Positions 1-4,653 of a DNA stretch of 6,037 bases are shown piece by piece. How positions within the stretch are numbered: position 1 is the first letter of the stretch; each line of letters opens with the position of its first letter. Below the pieces are notes generated by a model. It did no database searches and had not been told where the DNA came from. It saw only the letters and a list, made by a program, of their open reading frames with translations. The position numbers and the translations under genes were made by a program. The DNA comes from Oscillospiraceae bacterium (lineage in GTDB: Bacteria > Bacillota > Clostridia > Oscillospirales > Oscillospiraceae). The DNA is taken from NCBI GenBank assembly GCA_020025675.1, contig JAHHRS010000078.1:1-6037 (forward strand). The letters are read 5' to 3'.

Positions 1-76
1 ATTATTTTCATGCCGGAATTTTATTTCCAAACTGTAAAAAAAATTGGCGCAAAATGTGAAAAATTACCATACAGTC

Positions 77-107
77 TTGTAAAAGTCACGATAACTGTTA
101 ATATTAT
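77..107 (+). promoter_or_regulatory. possible weak promoter of the amidohydrolase gene
   Basis: A TTGTAA hexamer at 77-82 could be a -35 element. Two -10 candidates follow: TAATAT at 99-104 (16-bp spacer) and TATTAT at 102-107 (19-bp spacer). Neither combination is a strong sigma-A match, and the region is so AT-rich that chance matches are expected. A palindrome at 96-112 lies on the -10 candidates. The perfect TATAAT at 145-150 is too close to the start codon to serve this gene. Confidence 0.3.
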
Positions 108-112
108 TAACA
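96..112. promoter_or_regulatory. 17-bp palindrome, candidate operator upstream of the amidohydrolase
   Basis: TGTTAATA and TATTAACA form perfect 8-bp inverted arms around a single central T. The element ends 36 bp before the start codon and overlaps the best -10 candidates, the usual place for a repressor site. The half-sites TGTTAA and TTAACA match those known for the redox regulator Rex in Clostridia, but Rex sites have a 4-bp gap between them and here it is 5 bp. The binding protein is therefore unassigned. AT-rich DNA gives some palindromes by chance, but 8 of 8 pairs is notable. Confidence 0.45.
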
Positions 113-148
113 TAAAATAAAATTTCTTAAAATGAAGGGTATGATATA

Positions 149-1711
149 ATGACAAAGCTTTTTTACGGCGGAGACATTCTCACAATGGCGGAGCCTCTCA
201 ATCCGGAGGCCCTGCTTGTTGAGGACGGGAAAATAAAAGCACTGGGAACACTTCGTGAGCTTACCTCTGCCGCACCGGAGGCGGAAATGACGGATTTAAA
301 GGGGGCATGTCTCATGCCCGCATTTATAGACCCCCACAGCCACTTTACTCAGGCGGCAAATGCAGAGCTTCAGGTATCTCTCAACGGTGCAGACACGGTG
401 GAGGAGATGGGGCGGCGGATTTCTGCTTTTATTGCCCAAACGGAGCCTGAAAAAGGGAGCTGGGTCACAGCAGGAGATTACGATAATAACCTGTTTCCCA
501 ATGCCGAAAACCCAAATCTAAAGGAGATAGACAGCTTAGCCCCCGGATATAAACTGGTTATCCGCCACAAAAGCGGACATATGGGGCTGCTCAATTCCCC
601 TGCCCTTGCAGCCCTTGGCATAGACGAAAATACACCGGACCCGGAAGGCGGACGTTACGGCAGAAAAGAGGGCAGGCTTACCGGCTACATGGAGGAAAAC
701 GCATTTATCGAAGCCCTCAAAAAAATTCCCATGGCAGGGTTCGAGGAGATGATGGGAGCCTACTGCCGTGCTCAGGACATGTATGCAAGCCACGGAATTA
801 CTCTGATACAAGAGGGCATGATGGTAGAGCAGATGATTCCCCTGTATGAGCAGCTGCTGAAGCATCAGCTTTTAAAGCTGGATGTTTATCTGTATTGTGA
901 CATTAACAGCTATATTAAGGTAAAAGAGATGACGGAGAAATATCCGGGACGGTGTCATGTAGGGGGTGTGAAGATTTTTCTTGACGGTTCACCCCAGGGC
1001 CGAACCGCATGGATGCGGGAGCCTTATGAAGGCGGCGACGGAAAATATACCGGCTACGGCACCATGACCGATGAGCAGGTGGTATCCGCTTTCAGGTTTG
1101 CAGGGGAAAACAATCTTCAGCTTCTGGCTCACTGTAACGGTGACGCTGCGGCGGCTCAGTTCATCCGCTGTCTGGAGATTGCGGAAAAGGATTATCCCAA
1201 TTTAAAGGATTTGCGCCCCGTTATTATACACGGACAGCTTATGGGCCGTGACCAGCTGGAAAAAGCCCATGAATTAGGGGCGGTGGTTTCCTTCTTCATT
1301 GCCCATATCCGCCATTGGGGAGATGTGCATGTGAAGAATTTCGGCATGGAGAGGGCACAGTATATAAGCCCTGCCGCCTCTGCAATAAAGGCGGGCATAC
1401 CAATAACCTTCCATCAGGACAGCCCCGTTCTGCCCCCGGATATGCTGGAAACTGTTCAGATAGCAGCAACCAGAAAGACTTCTTCAGGGCTTGTTCTGGG
1501 TGAGAGTGAGAAGATAGATGTATATGAGGCTCTGAAAGCCCTGACCGTAAATGCCGCCCGCCAGTATTTCCTGGAAAATGAGCGGGGCAGTCTGGAGGTA
1601 GGAAAAGTTGCTGACCTCCAGTGTCTCAGTGCAAATCCCCTTAGGGTAGATCCGGAGGAAATTGAAAATATTAAACTGCTGTCCCTTTATAAAGAGGGCA
1701 AATTATATTAA
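149..1711 (+). CDS. YtcJ-type metal-dependent amidohydrolase (amidohydrolase family 3)
   Basis: Predicted cytoplasmic hydrolase of the amidohydrolase superfamily, 520 residues, the usual length for YtcJ-like proteins. It has a small N-terminal beta domain (about 1-55), a metal-dependent TIM barrel, and a C-terminal return to the beta domain ending in the typical GSLEVGKVADL segment (480-490). Visible metal/active-site motifs are DPHSHF with H63 and H65, GVKIFLDGS with K275, LLAHCNGDA with H328, VIIHGQ with H361, and FHQDSP with D424. RHKSGHMGLLNS (139-150) is also typical of this subgroup. No signal peptide is seen. AAGGG at 135-139 lies 9 nt before ATG 149, supporting this start. Family members act on amide, ester or cyclic C-N bonds; the substrate here cannot be read from sequence and no pathway gene is adjacent. 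It seems to be transcribed alone, ending at the terminator immediately after its stop codon. Family assignment is firm; substrate is unknown. Confidence 0.93.
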   Translation: MTKLFYGGDILTMAEPLNPEALLVEDGKIKALGTLRELTSAAPEAEMTDLKGACLMPAFIDPHSHFTQAANAELQVSLNGADTVEEMGRRISAFIAQTEPEKGSWVTAGDYDNNLFPNAENPNLKEIDSLAPGYKLVIRHKSGHMGLLNSPALAALGIDENTPDPEGGRYGRKEGRLTGYMEENAFIEALKKIPMAGFEEMMGAYCRAQDMYASHGITLIQEGMMVEQMIPLYEQLLKHQLLKLDVYLYCDINSYIKVKEMTEKYPGRCHVGGVKIFLDGSPQGRTAWMREPYEGGDGKYTGYGTMTDEQVVSAFRFAGENNLQLLAHCNGDAAAAQFIRCLEIAEKDYPNLKDLRPVIIHGQLMGRDQLEKAHELGAVVSFFIAHIRHWGDVHVKNFGMERAQYISPAASAIKAGIPITFHQDSPVLPPDMLETVQIAATRKTSSGLVLGESEKIDVYEALKALTVNAARQYFLENERGSLEVGKVADLQCLSANPLRVDPEEIENIKLLSLYKEGKLY

Positions 1712-1738
1712 AAAAGTGCGGCTCAATGCCGCACTTTT
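1712..1738. terminator. bidirectional Rho-independent terminator between convergent genes
   Basis: An 11-bp perfect stem, AAAAGTGCGGC (1712-1722) and GCCGCACTTTT (1728-1738), encloses a 5-nt loop TCAAT. The arms end in A and T tracts, so both strands give a GC-rich hairpin followed by U residues. It begins directly after the amidohydrolase stop codon and lies 19 bp beyond the DegV stop on the other strand, so it probably serves both genes. Confidence 0.9.
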
Positions 1739-1757
1739 AATTATACAGATTAAAATT

Positions 1758-2642
1758 TTATTCGCTTTTGCGACCGTTACATAAGTAGAATACAGCCAGC
1801 AGACCGGGGCCGCAGTGAGCGCCGATAACAACACCCAGATTTGTAATTGTAATAGGTCCGATTTCGGGAAAATCAGCCTTAATGCTGTTTGCAACGGTTT
1901 CTGCGTCTTCTTTGCAGTCTGCATGAAGGATATGTACCTGACGGCCCTTGCAGTCCACCTGAGAAAGGTCATTTTTAATGCCGTCGTAAATGGTTTTTAA
2001 GGCGTTCTTTCTGCCTCTGACCTTTTTAGCCACATCCAGAGTACCACCGTCAGGCACATACAGAACGGGCTTAACTGACAGCAGGGAGCCTACGAGAGCA
2101 GCGGAGTTGGAAACTCTGCCTCCTTCTTTAAGGTAGTTCAGATCGTCAACGGTGAAGCGGTGAGCGATTTTGAACTTATTATCCTCGCCCCACTGCAAAA
2201 CTTCATCGTAGCTCTTTCCCTCTTCCATCATTCCAACCATGGTCTCCACCAGTAAACCAAGACCGCCGGAAATGCAGCGGGTGTCCATAACCGTAAACTT
2301 TCTCTCCGGAAACTCTTTATGAATCATGTCGGAGGCTTTAACAGAGTTACTGTAAGAAACGGACATTTTCTGAGACATATCAAGGAAAATTACGTCCTTA
2401 CCCTGCTCCACAAGAGATTTAAAAAATTCGTAGTAGTTAAACTCATTTATCATAGAGGTTTTGAGTCTGTCGCCTTTTCTCATACCCTCATAAACTGCCT
2501 GTCTGCTCTCCTCCCGGCAATCATCTTCAAAAACATCATTACCGATGGTGTAGGTGTAGCTTATAAACGGAATATTGTGTTCATCAAGAAAAGTTCTGGG
2601 CAGATCACAGGTTGAAGAAGTGGCAATAATATAATTCTGCAT
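1758..2642 (-). CDS. DegV family fatty-acid-binding protein
   Basis: Full-length DegV protein, 294 residues (family about 280-290). DegV proteins bind a fatty acid in a cleft between two alpha/beta domains; in Firmicutes the paralogue FakB presents it to the kinase FakA. Motifs seen are N-terminal IIATSSTCDLP (5-15), KTSMIN (61-66), SQKMSVSYSNS (90-100), the most diagnostic segment FTVDDLNYLKEGGRVS (163-178) followed by GSLLSVKPVL, and C-terminal GAHCGPG (274-280). The third motif departs from the usual SGTY core, reading SVSY. ATG at 2642 is chosen because TGAGGTG (2649-2655 on the minus strand) lies 8 nt upstream; an in-frame GTG at 2651 overlaps that ribosome binding site and is unlikely. 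No FakA-like kinase is in the window, so a FakB role is only inference. It converges with the amidohydrolase and has its own promoter, separate from the upstream exporter gene. Confidence 0.93.
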   Translation of the reverse strand: MQNYIIATSSTCDLPRTFLDEHNIPFISYTYTIGNDVFEDDCREESRQAVYEGMRKGDRLKTSMINEFNYYEFFKSLVEQGKDVIFLDMSQKMSVSYSNSVKASDMIHKEFPERKFTVMDTRCISGGLGLLVETMVGMMEEGKSYDEVLQWGEDNKFKIAHRFTVDDLNYLKEGGRVSNSAALVGSLLSVKPVLYVPDGGTLDVAKKVRGRKNALKTIYDGIKNDLSQVDCKGRQVHILHADCKEDAETVANSIKADFPEIGPITITNLGVVIGAHCGPGLLAVFYLCNGRKSE

Positions 2643-2677
2643 AAATAGCACCTCACAGTCTATAGAATACGGTTTAC

Positions 2678-2706
2678 ATTATAACACAGTATTTTCCATT
2701 CGTCAC
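2678..2706 (-). promoter_or_regulatory. extended -10 sigma-A promoter of the DegV gene
   Basis: On the minus strand, TGTTATAAT gives a perfect TATAAT (plus positions 2678-2683) with the upstream TG of an extended -10. GTGACG (2701-2706) is a 4/6 -35 match at exactly 17 bp spacing. The predicted transcript start is near 2671, giving a leader of about 29 nt before ATG 2642. This supports DegV as a separate transcription unit. Confidence 0.7.
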
Positions 2707-2906
2707 TACAAATTTAAAGGTATGACAGGATAAAAGGGCCTAACTGCACAAATTTACATCTTATATACATTTTAATGGGGGTGCAAAGCTTTCCCCACGG
2801 TATTTTCCCCCCTGTCCTCTCTTTTGAAGGCTTATACAGGAAAAGAGAAAGCCTGTAAACAGCTTATAAACCCATGTTTTAAAACCGAAAACCTGTGCAA
2901 AGGCTT
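2707..2906. other. intergenic region without a gene; short overlapping inverted repeats
   Basis: No coding potential or RNA gene is recognised between the exporter stop and the DegV promoter. Several short inverted repeats overlap: TCTCTTTT (2818-2825) with AAAAGAGA (2841-2848), AGGCTT (2828-2833) with AAGCCT (2849-2854), and TACAGG (2835-2840) with CCTGTA (2852-2857). They cannot all form at once and none is followed by a convincing U tract on the minus strand, so a standard terminator for the exporter is not evident. Confidence 0.35.
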
Positions 2907-3776
2907 CTAATCCCTTGCTGCAAGACATGCTCCCGCCCCCATTATGAGAAGCGAAATGAGAAACAATACAGTAGGCGGTTCCCTGAAAATTTCCATTGAA
3001 AATCCGGAGCCTATAAAGGGGGCAAGGGCATAATAAGCGCTTGTCTTAGCCGCTCCCAAAGTGCGCTGGGCATAAATGTAAAAGAAAATGCTCAATCCGT
3101 ATGCCACAAAACCCAGCAGCACGGCGCAAATAATATACCTGCCCTGGGGCAGATGTTCTCCTGCTGCAATTGCAATCAGCAGAGAGCCGATACCTGAACC
3201 CAAGCCTTTTATTACCACAATTTCCAAGGGATCTTTGTTTGAAATCATGCGTGTGCAGTTGTTTTCAAATCCCCAGCAGACGCAGGCCAGAAGCACAAAC
3301 AGGGACCCGTAGGAAAACCGAAAGCTGCTTGCATCCTCAACACTCAGAATAATGCTTGCCAGTGTTACAAGGGAAATTGAGGCCCACAGTCTCTTTGAAA
3401 TATGTTCTTTGTAAATAAAAAATGCAATTATTGAGGTGGCTGCAATTTCAAAATTGTTCAGCAGAGAGGCATTTGCAGCTGTGGTGGCGGTAAGGCCGAT
3501 CATTAAGCAAATCGGAGCAATGATGTCTAAAACCACCATACCCACTGTGTACGGTAAGTCTTTTTTGGTAAGCTTCTGTTCCTTAGACTCTGCGCCGATT
3601 TGTTTTTGAATAATCTTAATAACAGACATGCCCACTCCCGCCCCAAGGTAAAGAAGTCCTGCCATCATTGAGGATGAAATTTCATTAAGCAGTAGTTTTG
3701 ATAACGGAGAATTGAGAGCATATAATGCAGCCGCCAATACCGCCATAAATATTGCCGGTTTTTCTTTGACTTTCAT
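2907..3776 (-). CDS. EamA/DMT superfamily transporter, probable exporter
   Basis: Inner-membrane protein of 289 residues with about ten hydrophobic helices in two EamA-like halves, the normal size of this family. The first half begins AALYALNSPLSKLLL (about 16-30) and closes with ANASLLNNFEIAATSIIAFF then IYKEHIS (101-127); the second begins near CVCWGFENNCTRMIS (165-179) and closes with AAKTSAYYALAPFIGSGFS (242-260) followed by EIFREPPT. Lysine-rich linkers (about 55-74) fit cytoplasmic loops. DMT proteins export amino acids, metabolites or drugs; the substrate here is not readable. ATG 3776 fits the family N-terminus, though the ribosome binding site (a GGA 4 nt upstream) is weak. The gene is divergent from a TetR-family regulator with shared repeated sites between them, so ligand-induced derepression by that regulator is the likely control (inference). 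Confidence 0.9.
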   Translation of the reverse strand: MKVKEKPAIFMAVLAAALYALNSPLSKLLLNEISSSMMAGLLYLGAGVGMSVIKIIQKQIGAESKEQKLTKKDLPYTVGMVVLDIIAPICLMIGLTATTAANASLLNNFEIAATSIIAFFIYKEHISKRLWASISLVTLASIILSVEDASSFRFSYGSLFVLLACVCWGFENNCTRMISNKDPLEIVVIKGLGSGIGSLLIAIAAGEHLPQGRYIICAVLLGFVAYGLSIFFYIYAQRTLGAAKTSAYYALAPFIGSGFSMEIFREPPTVLFLISLLIMGAGACLAARD

Positions 3777-3805
3777 GTTCCATCACTTTCACAGAAGATT
3801 CTAAC

Positions 3806-3834
3806 TTGACATATCCCTGTATATTCCGTACAAT
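3806..3834 (+). promoter_or_regulatory. distal sigma-A promoter directed at the TetR-family regulator
   Basis: A perfect TTGACA (3806-3811), a 17-bp spacer and TACAAT (3829-3834, 5/6 match) make the best promoter in the window. The predicted start near 3841 would give a leader of about 118 nt before the regulator's ATG. One copy of the repeated 10-mer (3824-3833) lies across its spacer end and -10 hexamer, so a bound repressor would block it. Confidence 0.6.
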
Positions 3835-3841
3835 TAATACA
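3818..3841. promoter_or_regulatory. operator candidate 1 (inverted copy of TTGTACGGAA) between regulator and exporter
   Basis: TTCCGTACAA at 3824-3833 is the reverse complement of the 10-mer found twice near the regulator's start. It sits within a 24-bp dyad: TGTAT (3818-3822) and ATACA (3837-3841) are perfect outer arms around a central GTAC (3828-3831). It covers the -10 of the plus-strand promoter and the predicted start region of the minus-strand exporter promoter, so one bound TetR protein could repress both. Confidence 0.6.
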
Positions 3842-3872
3842 TTATAAAACATTTTGTTTGCTATTATTGTAA
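3841..3872 (-). promoter_or_regulatory. probable promoter of the EamA exporter
   Basis: On the minus strand a perfect TATAAT lies at 3841-3846, followed by a predicted start near 3834 and a leader of about 58 nt. The -35 is poor: TTACAA at 3867-3872 is 20 bp away and nothing at 16-18 bp matches well. A weak -35 would fit a regulated promoter but also lowers confidence. Operator candidate 1 lies immediately downstream of, and touches, this -10. Confidence 0.4.
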
Positions 3873-3896
3873 GCAGCTGATTTATTAAATTCAATG

Positions 3897-3902
3897 TATA
3901 AT
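3897..3902 (+). promoter_or_regulatory. possible proximal -10 element of the TetR-family regulator
   Basis: A perfect TATAAT 57 bp before the regulator's start codon. No good -35 is seen at 16-18 bp, so it is either an activator-free weak promoter or chance in AT-rich DNA. If used, its start near 3909 would place operator candidate 2 right over the initially transcribed region. Confidence 0.35.
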
Positions 3903-3909
3903 ATCTTGG

Positions 3910-3931
3910 GAATGTTTTGTACGGAACATTC
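3910..3931. promoter_or_regulatory. operator candidate 2: 22-bp dyad containing TTGTACGGAA
   Basis: Perfect 7-bp arms GAATGTT (3910-3916) and AACATTC (3925-3931) flank an 8-bp middle whose central GTAC (3919-3922) is itself symmetric; 18 of 22 positions obey the dyad. The shared 10-mer occupies 3917-3926. Size and symmetry fit a TetR dimer site, and its position 28 bp before the regulator's start codon suggests autoregulation. Confidence 0.65.
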
Positions 3932-3939
3932 TATGGAAT

Positions 3940-3949
3940 TTGTACGGAA
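3940..3949. promoter_or_regulatory. operator candidate 3: TTGTACGGAA next to the regulator's ribosome binding site
   Basis: A third exact copy of the 10-mer, in the same orientation as copy 2 and 23 bp from it (about two helical turns). It lacks the outer dyad arms seen at the other two copies, so it may be a half-site. It overlaps the first bases of AAGGAG (3948-3953). Confidence 0.45.
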
Positions 3950-3958
3950 GGAGCAGTT

Positions 3959-4522
3959 ATGGATCGCAGGCAGCAAAAAACAAGGGCGGCTGTTTTTAAT
4001 GCTTTTACCTCCCTTTTGGCGGAGAAAAGTTATAATAACATTACGGTTCAGAATATTATAGAGGCTGCAAATGTGGGACGTACCACTTTTTATGCCCACT
4101 TTGAAACAAAGGACGATCTGCTGAAGTCTCTTTGTCAGGAGCTTTTCGGTCACATTATCGGCAGTACAATGGATAGTGCCAACACTCAGGGGCTGTATTC
4201 CCATGCAAGTGCCCCCAAATCAGTGTTCTGTCACCTGTTACACCATCTGCAAAAAAACGACAATAATATTCTGGGCCTGCTTTCCTGCCAAAGCAGTGAA
4301 ATATTTATGCGGTACTTCAGAGACAGTCTTACCGAACTGGTTCAAAATCAGCTGGCAGTCCATGAATATAAGCTAAATACAGATATTCCCCGTGATTTTC
4401 TCATTAATCACATTACAAGCAGTTTTGTAGAAATGGTGCTATGGTGGATTAAGGGGCACATGCAGCAAAGCCCTGAGGAATTAGACCGATATTTCAGAGC
4501 GGTTATCGCCCCCATATTATAG
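3959..4522 (+). CDS. TetR/AcrR family transcriptional regulator
   Basis: One-domain-plus-ligand-pocket repressor of 187 residues, normal for the family. The N-terminal helix-turn-helix is clear: helix 1 RAAVFNAFTSLLAEK (9-23), then ITVQNIIEAANVGRTTFYAHF (28-48), the TetR signature, followed by ETKDDLL. The C-terminal half (about 75-187) is helical with a WW pair in EMVLWWIKGHMQQSPEEL (158-175), resembling the C-terminal region of DhaS/YxaF-like TetR regulators. ATG 3959 is chosen because AAGGAG (3948-3953) lies 5 nt upstream; the open frame extends to a TTG at 3917 but that would translate through the operator and lacks a ribosome binding site. It is divergent from the EamA exporter, and three copies of one 10-mer lie between them, so it most likely represses the exporter and itself until a ligand binds. 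The ligand is unknown. Confidence 0.92.
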   Translation: MDRRQQKTRAAVFNAFTSLLAEKSYNNITVQNIIEAANVGRTTFYAHFETKDDLLKSLCQELFGHIIGSTMDSANTQGLYSHASAPKSVFCHLLHHLQKNDNNILGLLSCQSSEIFMRYFRDSLTELVQNQLAVHEYKLNTDIPRDFLINHITSSFVEMVLWWIKGHMQQSPEELDRYFRAVIAPIL

Positions 4523-4595
4523 CCCTCAGGCAGTAAAGAGAACTCCGTATGTGTAAAGGCGGTAAGGGATAGGCTTTAAAACTTTATCGGTAAAT

Positions 4596-4635
4596 AAAAA
4601 AAGTGCGGCACGGTTCATAAAAGAACCGTGCCGCA
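4596..4635 (-). terminator. Rho-independent terminator of the ROK gene
   Basis: A 13-bp perfect stem (4604-4616 with 4623-4635) of mostly G and C has a 6-nt loop. Read on the minus strand it is followed by C and seven U residues (plus A run 4596-4602), an efficient intrinsic terminator 18 bp beyond the ROK stop codon. On the plus strand only a broken U-rich stretch follows, so it would stop the convergent TetR transcript less well. No other terminator is seen for that gene in 4523-4595. Confidence 0.88.
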
Positions 4636-4653
4636 AATTATATAGTTTTAGAA

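Noticed and set aside
145..150. Perfect TATAAT just before the amidohydrolase start codon
   Set aside because: It overlaps the ATG, so a transcript starting from it would begin inside the gene; it is probably chance.
536..865. A 109-codon minus-strand frame inside the amidohydrolase gene
   Set aside because: It is antisense to a well-supported gene, has no recognisable motif and no promoter of its own.
1714..1722. AAGTGCGGC resembling the Pasteurellaceae DNA uptake signal AAGTGCGGT, also at 4601-4609
   Set aside because: The last base differs, only two copies are present, both are terminator stems, and gene content indicates a Firmicute rather than Pasteurellaceae.
2643..2651. GTG at 2651 as the DegV start, giving 297 residues
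   Set aside because: The GTG is part of the TGAGGTG ribosome binding site that serves ATG 2642.
3917..3958. TTG at 3917 as the TetR start, giving 201 residues
   Set aside because: No ribosome binding site precedes it, the extra 14 residues do not resemble the family, and ATG 3959 has AAGGAG at ideal spacing.
3842..4204. A 120-codon minus-strand frame over the start of the TetR gene
   Set aside because: It is antisense to the helix-turn-helix coding region and runs through the operator and promoter region, with no recognisable protein motif.
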